NCBI GenBank assembly: GCA_013619105.1
Contig: JABXKU010000023.1
Coordinates: 1 to 32,993, forward strand
From: Desulfuromonadales bacterium
Lineage (GTDB): Bacteria > Desulfobacterota > Desulfuromonadia > Desulfuromonadales > Syntrophotaleaceae
Length of the DNA stretch: 32,993 nt
Direction: 5' to 3'
Shown: positions 8,660 through 17,055 of the stretch, piece by piece
How the letters are laid out: the number at the start of each line of letters is the position of its first letter
How positions within the stretch are numbered: position 1 is the stretch's first letter
Notes under the pieces: model-generated
Databases searched by the model: none
What the model was told of the DNA's origin: nothing
The model's input: only the letters and a program-made list of their open reading frames with translations
Position numbers and translations under genes: made by a program

Positions 8660-9622
8660 ATGAAATTCTTCCGCCGCCTCGTCAGTCCCCTGATCGTTTT
8701 TATCGGCATCCAGCTTGCGTGGGTGCTGGTTGTTGTATTCTGGATTTCGTGGTTTGTGCGCAACAACCGCAAATTTCGCGCCCTGGCCGAAAAATACGGA
8801 CCAGGACTGCCTCAGAGTGGTCTCGACTGGGTGGTTCTCGTCGAAGGACTGGTGCTGCTAATCGCGATCCTAGCCGGGGTCTATGTGATTTTTCTCTACT
8901 GGCGGAGGCAAACTTCCCTGGCCCGGGAACAACGCAACTTTATCTCTCAGGTCAGCCACGAATTCAAAACACCGTTGGCATCCCTGCAACTACACCTCGA
9001 AACCATTCGCCTGCGCCAGCCGGACCAGCAGCAACTCGACTTCTTTCTCGGCACCATGCTCGAAGATACGGTGCGCCTGCGCAGCCTAGTTGACAACCTG
9101 CTCGACGCCAGCCGCCTTGAACAGAAACGCATCCGCCTCGACCTGAAACCTGACAATCTGTCACACCTGCTGACGGAGTTTTTTCAACAAAGATCCACGT
9201 CCCTGCCGAAAGAAACTAGTTTAACCCTGAACTTGGCTCCCGACCTTCATGCCAACATCGACCATGCGGCGATGCAGATGGTGCTCCGGAACTTGCTGGA
9301 AAACGCCCTGCTATACTCCAACGGTCCTCCTGTTATTCATGTCAGTCTAAAGGCCGAGGGTTCCCGCTGTCACCTGTGTTTCACCGACAAAGGCCGAGGG
9401 ATCTCTGCCAAGGAGCGGAAAAAGGTCTTCCGCATGTTCTACCGCGTTCGCAAAAACGATGAAACCATTCGCGGATCGGGCCTCGGCCTGTTTATCGTCA
9501 AAGCCGTTATCTGGCGTCACAAGGGCAAAGTCTGGCTTGAGAGCGAGGGACTAGGGCACGGTACCAGCTTCCACATCCTGCTACCGCGCATCGAACCCGC
9601 TGAAGGAGCCGACCATGACTGA
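8660..9622 (+). CDS. membrane sensor histidine kinase
   Basis: A 320-aa kinase. Two hydrophobic helices (about 10-33 and 57-80) flank a very short loop of about 23 residues, so it probably senses within or near the membrane rather than through a periplasmic domain. The HisKA motif SHEFKTPLAS places the phosphorylated His at position 100. The ATPase domain has the N box NLLENALLYS (about 211-220), TDKGRG (about 243-248) and GSGLGLF (272-278). It overlaps the start of the response regulator by 8 nt, so the two are translated together. The signal is unknown. There is no HAMP or PAS domain. Confidence 0.9.
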   Translation: MKFFRRLVSPLIVFIGIQLAWVLVVVFWISWFVRNNRKFRALAEKYGPGLPQSGLDWVVLVEGLVLLIAILAGVYVIFLYWRRQTSLAREQRNFISQVSHEFKTPLASLQLHLETIRLRQPDQQQLDFFLGTMLEDTVRLRSLVDNLLDASRLEQKRIRLDLKPDNLSHLLTEFFQQRSTSLPKETSLTLNLAPDLHANIDHAAMQMVLRNLLENALLYSNGPPVIHVSLKAEGSRCHLCFTDKGRGISAKERKKVFRMFYRVRKNDETIRGSGLGLFIVKAVIWRHKGKVWLESEGLGHGTSFHILLPRIEPAEGADHD

Positions 9623-10322
9623 GCCCTATATACTGCTGGTTGAAGACGAACTGCATATCGCCCAGGGGCTAAAGTTCAATCTGGAGATGGAAGGGTTTGC
9701 GGTTGAGCATGTTACCACCGGCGAACAAGCCCTGGCTAAAAAGCCCTGGACCGGTTGCTGCCTGGTCATTCTCGACTTGATGCTTCCCGGCATAAACGGG
9801 TTGCAGGTGTGCCGGATCATTCGCCAGGAGAATGCTCAATTGCCCATCCTGATGCTAACCGCCATGGGCAAAGAAAAGGACCGGGTGGCCGGACTGGCCG
9901 AAGGAGCCGATGACTACCTGACCAAACCCTTCAGCCTCGATGAATTTCTCTTGCGGGTCAAAGGCATTTTACGGCGGGCCGGCTGGTATCGCCAGCAAAC
10001 CATCGTGGAGAAGTGTTACGCCTTTGCCGGGAATCGGGTCTATCTGCAGCAGCATCGCGCAATCACTGACCACAAAGAGATCACCCTGACCGAACTTGAA
10101 ACCCGCATGCTGCAGGTTTTCTTTGACCACGAAGGCGAGGTCCTTTCCCGGGCAAAACTGCTCGAATCGGTGTGGGGAGTCGCCCCGGACACGGAGACTC
10201 GTACCCTGGACAATTTTATTGTCCGACTACGAAAGTATTTTGAAAAACGACCGAGCCGCCCACAACATTTTGTTACTGTACGCGGGCGGGGCTATCGCTT
10301 TCAACGGCAAGCTAAACACTGA
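9615..10322 (+). CDS. OmpR/PhoB-family response regulator
   Basis: A 235-aa DNA-binding regulator. The receiver domain (about 4-120) has the acidic pair near residues 10-12, the phosphoacceptor Asp54 in VILDLMLPG and the conserved Lys in YLTKPFSL. The C-terminal winged helix (about 140-230) ends with the typical VRGRGYRF. GAAGGAG precedes the ATG, which lies inside the end of the kinase gene. It surely partners the kinase at 8660. Target genes cannot be read from the window. Confidence 0.92.
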   Translation: MTEPYILLVEDELHIAQGLKFNLEMEGFAVEHVTTGEQALAKKPWTGCCLVILDLMLPGINGLQVCRIIRQENAQLPILMLTAMGKEKDRVAGLAEGADDYLTKPFSLDEFLLRVKGILRRAGWYRQQTIVEKCYAFAGNRVYLQQHRAITDHKEITLTELETRMLQVFFDHEGEVLSRAKLLESVWGVAPDTETRTLDNFIVRLRKYFEKRPSRPQHFVTVRGRGYRFQRQAKH

Positions 10323-10326
10323 TTCC

Positions 10327-10369
10327 AAACGACAGAAGGGGGAGCCTATGGCTCCCCCTTCTGTCGTTT
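10327..10369. terminator. long bidirectional terminator between convergent genes
   Basis: A perfect 20-bp inverted repeat (10327-10346 and 10350-10369) with a 3-nt TAT loop, ending in AAAC/GTTT. It lies between the response regulator stop (10322) and the stop of the leftward sulfite reductase gene (10391) and can serve both. Confidence 0.8.
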
Positions 10370-10390
10370 AAGCAATCACGGGTCTTCTAG

Positions 10391-11053
10391 TTATCCTAAA
10401 ATTTCTTTACGGAACGCTTCGATACCAATCTCATCAACGAACTTACCGATCCGGCCCCGCTTGTTGAGCTTTTTGAACCACTCGACAACCTTGTCCATGA
10501 TTTCCATGGCTTCTTCATCACTGGGGATATGTTCGGCCAGTTTCAGGGAAAGGCGCGGCATGCCGCCGCCATTGCCACCGACCATGACGTTCCAACCCTT
10601 CGGCGTACCGATCAAGCTTACATCTTTGATGCAGGCTTCGGCACAATCATTGGCGCAACCGGAAACGCCCATCTTGAATTTCCAAGGCAGTTCCAGGCCG
10701 TGATATTTTGCATCAAGCTGCATGCCCACACCGACGGCATCTTGCTGGCCGCGCTTGCAGAAGGTGGTACCAGGGCAGATCTTTACCGAGCGGACGCAAA
10801 GGCCGATAGCCGCACCGGGCTTCTGGTCCAGGGCTTCCCAGACGTCATCGAGACTTTCCTCGGCCAAGCCGACGATAGCGATACGCTGGGCGCTGGTTAT
10901 TTTAAGCGCCTGGGCATTAAAACGTTCGGCCACATCGGCGATCTTGCGCAGGGCGGCAGGAGACGTTACGCCACCGGGTATATGCGGGGCGATAGCATAG
11001 GTTTCTTTGTCTCGTTGAACAATGGCACCTTTTTCCAAAAGATCTTTTTTCAT
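10391..11053 (-). CDS. small stand-alone siroheme sulfite/nitrite reductase (alSiR type)
   Basis: A 220-aa protein with the sulfite/nitrite reductase signature: Cys93 and Cys99 (CPGTTFC, C-x5-C) and Cys133 and Cys137 (CANDC, C-x3-C), which bind a [4Fe-4S] cluster coupled to siroheme. It has one short half of the usual duplicated fold. Low-molecular-weight assimilatory-type sulfite reductases of about this size are known from Desulfovibrio vulgaris and Desulfuromonas acetoxidans; their in vivo job is poorly settled. The ATG at 11051-11053 has AGGAG upstream; the frame runs 8 codons further without support. No electron donor or siroheme gene is next to it. It lies 88 nt downstream of the receiver gene on the same strand, so readthrough is possible. 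Confidence 0.85.
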   Translation of the reverse strand: MKKDLLEKGAIVQRDKETYAIAPHIPGGVTSPAALRKIADVAERFNAQALKITSAQRIAIVGLAEESLDDVWEALDQKPGAAIGLCVRSVKICPGTTFCKRGQQDAVGVGMQLDAKYHGLELPWKFKMGVSGCANDCAEACIKDVSLIGTPKGWNVMVGGNGGGMPRLSLKLAEHIPSDEEAMEIMDKVVEWFKKLNKRGRIGKFVDEIGIEAFRKEILG

Positions 11054-11141
11054 CGCTGGGTTTCTCCTAAAAGGCAAAATTCACAGGGTACACAACAGAC
11101 TGATACACACAGAAAACAGCTTAAATCATAACAAACAATTC

Positions 11142-11513
11142 TTAACCCGCGCCCAGCAAATTGTCAACTGTTGCAAAAAGATCATCCAGTTTGAAGGGCT
11201 TCACCAGATAATTGTAAACACCCAAACCCGCAGCGCGATCGCGCTCGGGTTGTTGGTCTTTGGCCGTCAAAATCATAAAGGGGCAGAGGTTCTCTGCAAC
11301 ATTTTGCTGCAGATATTCAATGGTTTCAAAACCATCCATGCCACCGGGCATCATCAAGTCGACAATGATCAAATCGAAACGGTGCTCCTGAGCCAACTGG
11401 ACGGCCTGTTCACCGCTCTCCGCCAGCAAGACCTGCCGATCTTCCCGGCACAGACTGATCTCCAGTAATTGCCGAATGATTGCCTGGTCATCAACGACAA
11501 GAATACTCTTCAT
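11142..11513 (-). CDS. single-domain response regulator (CheY-like receiver)
   Basis: A 123-aa receiver domain with no output. Acidic pair Asp8-Asp9, phosphoacceptor Asp52 in IIVDLMMPGG, Thr in LTAKD and Lys in YLVKPFKL are all in place. It starts 37 nt after the stop of the PAS kinase on the same strand and is most likely phosphorylated by it. Without an output domain it must act by protein contact or as a phosphate relay. Confidence 0.88.
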   Translation of the reverse strand: MKSILVVDDQAIIRQLLEISLCREDRQVLLAESGEQAVQLAQEHRFDLIIVDLMMPGGMDGFETIEYLQQNVAENLCPFMILTAKDQQPERDRAAGLGVYNYLVKPFKLDDLFATVDNLLGAG

Positions 11514-11550
11514 CTTGTTGCCTTCATTTCAAGAGCCCTCCCCTGCGTCA

Positions 11551-13248
11551 TCACCCTGTCGGCAGGACAAAATGCACTACCGTACCCTTGCCGACACAAC
11601 TCTCCACCCAAATCCTGCCACCATGCGCCTTGATAATCTCCTGAACGATATTCATGCCGAGGCCTACCCCTTCGATGGCTGAGTTAGAGGTGTCTGCCCT
11701 ATAAAACTTATCAAAGATTCGCAGTATTTGATCTTCGCTCATGCCGATACCCTGATCTGCGACCGACACCTGAAACTCGCTATCGAAGCGCTGTCCAGTC
11801 ACTTGCACCGAACCACCCTGAGGTGAGTATTTCACCGCGTTGCTGAGAATATTTTCCACCACCTGACGTAACTTGACCCAGTCGCCGCATACCACAGAGT
11901 CCGTCGACGGCAATGCCACGTCGAACAGATGGCGGTCCGACGTCCAGAAAAGTTGCGAGGTGGCCTGTTTTATAAGCTGCGAAAGATCACAGGGCGTTTT
12001 CTGCAGCACGAAGCCGACCCCCGCTTCGATGCGTGATAGATCAAGTAAATCATTGACGATCCGCGACAGACTCTCGGATTGTTCGTGAATGATAGACAGC
12101 ATGGAGCGACGCTGATCATTCTCCAAATCGGACCGGGCCAGCAGAATTTCAGAAAAACCTTGAATCGAAGTCAAGGGGGTTCGCAATTCGTGGGCTGCGG
12201 TGGTAATAAATTCGGTCTTCATCGAATCGATTTCCCGCTCCCGGCTCACATCCCTCAAGGTGGTAATAATTCCGTTGTGTTGTTCGTTCTGATCGCGAAT
12301 CGCCGACAGGCGTCCCTGCAGAGCTCGCGGTTGCCTGCCGACACTGTCGCACAGCTCGAATTCGAGTAGGCCCCCTATTTCGCCACTTCGCAGGGCTTGA
12401 ATCAGCTTCTCAGGAAAAAGCGCCGTTACATAGGGATCGTCCACTGTATGATTTATAACCTGCTCAAAAACAACCCCCAGCAAAGACTCGGCCGATGGAT
12501 TCATAAGCACAATACGGTGTTCGGTATCGGTCACGATTAGACCGTCGCCAACGGACTTCAGAATACAGGCTATTTTGGTCTGCCCTTCCCGTGCGGAGGC
12601 CAGGGTTTTTTTCAACTCCGCTTCAGCCCCTTTACGATCAGAGATATCCTGCACCAGGCCGATGCCATAGAGGGGCTGCCGTCTATCATCGAACATCCAG
12701 GCACTGGTCACATGCCCCCAAACCAGCTTACCGTCTTTGCAGATAAAACGTTTTTCGTAGTCGAAGGCTTCGCACTTGCTAGCACGAATTCCCTCAAAAC
12801 GCTCCCGTGTAGCGAGCAAGTCTTGAGGATGGGTGAGGTCAAAGACGGTCAGGTGCTGCAGCTCTTCTCGACTATAACCGATAAAATCGCAGAACGCGGA
12901 ATTAACCTGCAGATACCGTCCTTCTAAAGTAATCGTGTTCATGCCGGCGGCGGCATGCTCAAAGATGGAGCGAAACAGTTCTTCGCTCTCCCGTAACCGG
13001 CCATCGAGACGCTGACAGCGAACCATGCTCAATTTCAGACGTTCATTAACTTCCGTCAGCTCCCGGGTCCGCTGCTTGATCAAGGCTTCCAAGTCACCAC
13101 CGCCCCCTTGACTGGAACAGTGCCCCTTGGTCGGCAACGATTGGCCACCACCTCTTTTACTGCGCCGCGCTCTAGTCGTTGCCCCTTTTAGCGGCCCGCG
13201 TTTAATCGCCCGGCGCGATCTGTTGACTGTAAACCCTTGAGTATTCAT
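11551..13248 (-). CDS. PAS-domain sensor histidine kinase (soluble)
   Basis: A 565-aa kinase without membrane helices. The first 50 residues are strongly basic and Gly-rich (RSRRAIKRG, TTRARRSKRGGG). A coiled coil (about 53-88) leads to PAS 1 (about 88-205, ending VQDISDRK), PAS 2 (about 225-335, ending LRDVSRERE), then HisKA with the phosphorylated His at 353 in AAHELRTPLTS, and an ATPase domain with NILSNAVKYS, VADQGIGM and GVGLGMNIV. The start is uncertain: the ATG at 13246-13248 lacks a good site; a GAGGAGGGGG stretch lies about 29 nt upstream, and the frame is open to a TTG at 13284. It forms a pair with the receiver at 11142. The ligand is unknown. Confidence 0.87.
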   Translation of the reverse strand: MNTQGFTVNRSRRAIKRGPLKGATTRARRSKRGGGQSLPTKGHCSSQGGGGDLEALIKQRTRELTEVNERLKLSMVRCQRLDGRLRESEELFRSIFEHAAAGMNTITLEGRYLQVNSAFCDFIGYSREELQHLTVFDLTHPQDLLATRERFEGIRASKCEAFDYEKRFICKDGKLVWGHVTSAWMFDDRRQPLYGIGLVQDISDRKGAEAELKKTLASAREGQTKIACILKSVGDGLIVTDTEHRIVLMNPSAESLLGVVFEQVINHTVDDPYVTALFPEKLIQALRSGEIGGLLEFELCDSVGRQPRALQGRLSAIRDQNEQHNGIITTLRDVSREREIDSMKTEFITTAAHELRTPLTSIQGFSEILLARSDLENDQRRSMLSIIHEQSESLSRIVNDLLDLSRIEAGVGFVLQKTPCDLSQLIKQATSQLFWTSDRHLFDVALPSTDSVVCGDWVKLRQVVENILSNAVKYSPQGGSVQVTGQRFDSEFQVSVADQGIGMSEDQILRIFDKFYRADTSNSAIEGVGLGMNIVQEIIKAHGGRIWVESCVGKGTVVHFVLPTG

Positions 13249-13669
13249 GGCTATTGCAAAAGTGACAGCGCCCCCTCCTCTCAAAAAAACAGCGACAGCA
13301 TCCCTGCCGACTATCTTTTGACCCAGATTAAAACTGGACTATCCTCAAGTAAATCAGTTTAACGGACAACATCTCAAATTCAAGGGGCCGGCTCATTTTT
13401 TTTTAACATTACGTTGTCATTGACGGGACATCTATTTATAGTTTCTTAGTACCCAGCACCCTATAATCTTTCGCATCTTGCTGGTTCTTTGACGCGCCAA
13501 CTGCGTTACGACCAACGCTGATTAACACCGGTTAGGCAGCGAGGGTCATGCCTTGTTGACCCACCAAACTCCTGCGCAATATCACGATATTTTATGGATT
13601 ACAGGGTACTAGTCGGAATATCATCAAATGCCTACCCGGCCCAGACCAGCATTTAAGGAGAGTTAACCA
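13249..13669. other. intergenic region between divergent genes
   Basis: About 420 bp between the leftward PAS kinase and the rightward ornithine cyclodeaminase-like gene. It holds a good rightward promoter (13414-13442), a long untranslated leader with two small inverted repeats (CCAGCA...TGCTGG near 13453-13484; AATATC-AC-GATATT near 13578-13591), and no convincing frame. Confidence 0.5.
13414..13442 (+). promoter_or_regulatory. candidate promoter of the ornithine cyclodeaminase-like gene
   Basis: TTGTCA (13414-13419), a 17-nt spacer and TATAGT (13437-13442). Transcription from here would leave a leader of about 220 nt. A second, weaker pair (TTGACC 13556-13561, ATATCA 13579-13584, 17 nt apart) lies closer to the gene. 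Confidence 0.5.
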
Positions 13670-14629
13670 ATGGCACTGTTTTTGACTGAAGAGGATGTTC
13701 GACAGGTCCTGACCATGCCCATGGCCATCACGGCGGTGGAAAAGGTGCTGCGTGAAATCAGCCTGGGGCAAGGGATAAACATTCCGCGGCAGCGAACTCG
13801 GGTCCCAAAAGGTGCGTTGCATATCCTGCAAGGGGCGGTGGAAAGTCAGCAAATCATGGGTTACAAGGCTTATACGTCTACCAGGGAAGGCACCCGCTTC
13901 CTGCTTTACCTCTACGACAGTAATCACGGAAACCTACAGGCGGTCATCGAAGCCAACTATCTGGGGATGATGCGCACCGGAGCTGCCAGTGGTGTCGCCA
14001 GCAAATGGCTGAGCCGCAACGATTCGACCACCGTCGGGCTGTTCGGCTCGGGCTGGCAGGCAACGGGACAATTGGAAGCTCTCTGCTGCGTTCGGCCCAT
14101 CTCTCAGGTTAAAGTGATGGCCCGCAATGCAGAGCGATTGAACGAGTTCTGCCGCCAGAACAGCGACCGTCTCGGGATTCCCGTCGAGCCCTGTCAAGAT
14201 GCGGAGCAGGTCGTTAGCAATAGCGACATTGTCACCACCGTCACCACTGCCACCGAACCGCTGATTCAATTTCCTTGGGTGAAAGAAGGCACCCATCTCA
14301 ATGCTGTTGGCAGCAACGCCTTGATCCGACGGGAAATCGACGAAAAGACCATCCGTAGTTGTAGTCTTGTGACCGTCGACGCCCGGGATGTTGCGGCTAA
14401 CGAGTGCGGTGATCTGTTACCGCTGATTGAAAAGGGACGCCTCAACTGGCGACAGGTGATTGAGCTGGGGGATATTATTTCCGGACAGGCCAACGGTCGG
14501 ACCACCAGTGAGCAGATCACCCTTTTCGAGTCTCAAGGAATGGCCGTTCAAGACCTGATGATCGGCTCACGGGTACTCGCCGCCGCCCGATCAAAAAGTC
14601 TCGGCAAAGAACTGCCCTTCGGCAGTTAA
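13670..14629 (+). CDS. ornithine cyclodeaminase / mu-crystallin family protein
   Basis: A 319-aa NAD(P)-binding protein. Family features: MGYKAYT with the catalytic-type Lys66, MMRTGAASGVA with Arg102 (about 100-110), and the dinucleotide loop GLFGSGWQA (123-131). The C-terminus has SNALIRREID and DARDVAANECGDL, both usual in the family. Members convert ornithine to proline, oxidise alanine, or reduce cyclic imines; the substrate cannot be set from the sequence. An AAGGAGA site stands 7-8 nt before the ATG. No amino-acid pathway gene is adjacent, so context does not help. Confidence 0.87.
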   Translation: MALFLTEEDVRQVLTMPMAITAVEKVLREISLGQGINIPRQRTRVPKGALHILQGAVESQQIMGYKAYTSTREGTRFLLYLYDSNHGNLQAVIEANYLGMMRTGAASGVASKWLSRNDSTTVGLFGSGWQATGQLEALCCVRPISQVKVMARNAERLNEFCRQNSDRLGIPVEPCQDAEQVVSNSDIVTTVTTATEPLIQFPWVKEGTHLNAVGSNALIRREIDEKTIRSCSLVTVDARDVAANECGDLLPLIEKGRLNWRQVIELGDIISGQANGRTTSEQITLFESQGMAVQDLMIGSRVLAAARSKSLGKELPFGS

Positions 14630-14653
14630 GCCATCGGCGAATCTTTATATAAT

Positions 14654-16882
14654 TTACAACATATCGATGGGATCGACATCGATGGTCGCCGTTACCCCGG
14701 CGGGCACTCGACTGCGTAATTCTTTGAAGTGATTCAGCAAGCGGCGCAATGCAGGTCTATTGGAGGATTTAAGTAAAATCTGCCGCCGCCACTTGCCCCG
14801 CAAGCGGCTTAAGGGACAGGGCGCCGGCCCGAGGATTTCCACCGTGCCATCAGCGGCTAGTTCCTGCCAGGCGTCCGCCAGCCCTTCGGCAGCGGCGATC
14901 ACCTTCGGTTCATCGTTTCCTGCCAGCAAGCAATTCACCAAGTGACCAAAGGGCGGATATTCCAGCACCTCGCGATTGGCCAATTCCTCATCATAAAATG
15001 ACTGATAGTCGTGACCGGCCGCACAGCTCAGCACATAGTGTTCTGGATCGTAAGTTTGAATCAGTACTCGACCGGGAAGTTCACCTCTACCGGCCCGACC
15101 GGCCACCTGGGTCAGCAACGAGAAGGCCCGCTCAGCAGAACGAAAGTCGGGCAGATTCAAGGCGCTATCGGCGTTGACCACCCCAACCAGAGTCACGCCG
15201 GGAAAATCGTGTCCCTTGGCGACCATCTGGGTGCCGACCAAAACATCGATGCGACGACTGGCCATTCCATCGATTAGTTTCTGATGGGCCCCCTTGCGTT
15301 GGGTGGTATCGCGGTCCATACGGCCGATGACGGCGGCGGGTAGCAACTCGGCCAATTCTTCTTCCAAGCGCTCGGTACCGGCTCCTTCTGGGGCAAACTC
15401 ACTACCGTGACAAACAGGGCAAGTATCGGGGGGAGTCAAAGAATAATCGCAGTAATTGCAGCGCAATACTCGCTGATGCTGGTAATAAGTCAGGGTGATT
15501 TCGCAATTGGGGCAACGCACCGTTGCGCCACAGTCGGCACAGAGTAGAAAGGGAGCAAAACCGCGGCGATTCAAAAGCAGCAGGGACTGTTCACCCCGCT
15601 CCAGGTTCTCTTGCAGGGCCAACCGTAAAGGCTCAGCCAGAACGCCTTCGGGACGCTGCTCGGACAGATCGATTAGTTCCACCGCCGGTAGCGGTCGCCC
15701 CATGATCCGATCGGCCAAGGGCAGATATTCGGTCTGCCCCTGCTGCGCCCGGTAGAAGGTGGTTAGCGCCGGGGTGGCACTACCCAGCAATATGGTCGCC
15801 CCCAACATCTGCCCCCGCAACAGGGCCAGGTCCCGAGCATGATAGCGAAACCCGTCCCCCTGCTTGTAACTGCCCTCGTGTTCCTCATCGACCACAATAA
15901 TCCCCAGCCCTTCTAGGGGGGCAAAGATCGCTGACCGAGCACCGATGACGATATCGGCCTCCCCGCGAGCCACAGCACGCCAAGCATCGTAACGCTCGCC
16001 ATCGGACAACCCCGAGTGAAGCACAGCCAGGCGCGCTCCTTCGGCAGTGAAGCGGGCTCGGAAGCGCCCGACCAACTGGGGGGTCAACGCAATTTCCGGC
16101 ACCAGCACTAGCGCCTTGCGCCCGAGCCGTAAAGCCTGCTGTACGGCGCGCAAGTAGACTTCCGTCTTGCCGCTGCCAGTCACGCCATGCAGCAGCATCG
16201 GCCGAAAGGCATCGCTGGCCAGGGCCTCTTCGGTGGCCTGCAAGGCTGCCAACTGCCCGGCCGCTGGCACGACCGGGACATCGGCGGTCAGCGGAACGGC
16301 GGCGAAGGGGTCCCGTTGCCTCTCTCTGCTCTCTTCGGCGACAAACCCCTGCTCCACCAGGCGCTTGAGACTACTGTAAACATCGCCGAACTGCTCTTTG
16401 AGCTGCCCCTGGGAGGTGGCGCCGTGCTGACGTAAAAAGTCTACGATGGCCCGCTGTTTTACTCCTCGGGGCTCTGTTTTTTCTGGAAGCAGAGTAAAAA
16501 ACCGCTCGCTAAGGATTGCCGGACCCTGCCCCGCACCGCTTAACCCAGCCGGCAAGGCGGTCCGAATCACTTCTCCGAGGGGGTGACAATAGTAATCAGC
16601 GGCCCATTCAAAAAACTCCACCATCGATTCATGAAAAAGAGGCTCGCGGTCAAGGACCTCAAGCACATCCTTCATTCGTGCAACGGGCTGGTCAGTGAAC
16701 CCGAGCAGATAGCCAACCACTTGCCGCCGCCCGAGGGGCACCCGTAGCCGCGCGCCAACCCGAGCCTGCGGCAACAGAGCTTCGGGAATACGATAACAAA
16801 GAGCGTTGGGCAAAGGAGCGGCAACAGCCACACGAGCGATCAGATCAGACAAAAGCAATGACCTCGGCACCGGAAAAGGCAC
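14654..16882 (-). CDS. priA: primosomal helicase PriA (replication restart)
   Basis: A 742-aa superfamily 2 helicase that reloads the replisome at stalled forks. An N-terminal DNA-binding region (about 15-110) is followed by the P-loop GVTGSGKTEV (233-242), the Walker B box DEEH (332-335), and eight cysteines (448, 451, 457, 460, 475, 478, 488, 491) that hold two zinc ions. Motifs GTQMVAKGHDFPGV and QVAGRAGRG follow in the second helicase lobe. The reading begins with a GTG at 16880-16882 lacking a good ribosome site; TTG codons 8 and 10 residues on, after GAGG, are possible true starts. It converges on the gene at 13670 with only 24 nt between the stops. Confidence 0.95.
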   Translation of the reverse strand: MPFPVPRSLLLSDLIARVAVAAPLPNALCYRIPEALLPQARVGARLRVPLGRRQVVGYLLGFTDQPVARMKDVLEVLDREPLFHESMVEFFEWAADYYCHPLGEVIRTALPAGLSGAGQGPAILSERFFTLLPEKTEPRGVKQRAIVDFLRQHGATSQGQLKEQFGDVYSSLKRLVEQGFVAEESRERQRDPFAAVPLTADVPVVPAAGQLAALQATEEALASDAFRPMLLHGVTGSGKTEVYLRAVQQALRLGRKALVLVPEIALTPQLVGRFRARFTAEGARLAVLHSGLSDGERYDAWRAVARGEADIVIGARSAIFAPLEGLGIIVVDEEHEGSYKQGDGFRYHARDLALLRGQMLGATILLGSATPALTTFYRAQQGQTEYLPLADRIMGRPLPAVELIDLSEQRPEGVLAEPLRLALQENLERGEQSLLLLNRRGFAPFLLCADCGATVRCPNCEITLTYYQHQRVLRCNYCDYSLTPPDTCPVCHGSEFAPEGAGTERLEEELAELLPAAVIGRMDRDTTQRKGAHQKLIDGMASRRIDVLVGTQMVAKGHDFPGVTLVGVVNADSALNLPDFRSAERAFSLLTQVAGRAGRGELPGRVLIQTYDPEHYVLSCAAGHDYQSFYDEELANREVLEYPPFGHLVNCLLAGNDEPKVIAAAEGLADAWQELAADGTVEILGPAPCPLSRLRGKWRRQILLKSSNRPALRRLLNHFKELRSRVPAGVTATIDVDPIDML

Positions 16883-16940
16883 TATTATTGGAGTTGATAA
16901 GGTGTCACTGAACGGCGGTAAACAAGGGAAACGTGGACGG

Positions 16941-16970
16941 TTGGTGCCTTGGTCCGGCCCATGCTATAGT
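16941..16970 (+). promoter_or_regulatory. candidate promoter of the metallophosphoesterase gene
   Basis: TTGGTG (16941-16946), an 18-nt spacer and TATAGT (16965-16970), leaving a leader of about 80 nt. Confidence 0.4.
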
Positions 16971-17055
16971 TCAGGATAAAGTTTTGTGCTAGCAGCCAAG
17001 ATTTTACAAAAACTTCAAGAGCTGTTTTCAGCACTTGTCAGGAGCATCCTAATTC

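Noticed and set aside
14612-14629. hairpin at the end of the ornithine cyclodeaminase-like gene (AACTGCC-CTTC-GGCAGTT)
   Set aside because: It covers the stop codon region but no T run follows, so it is not supported as a terminator.
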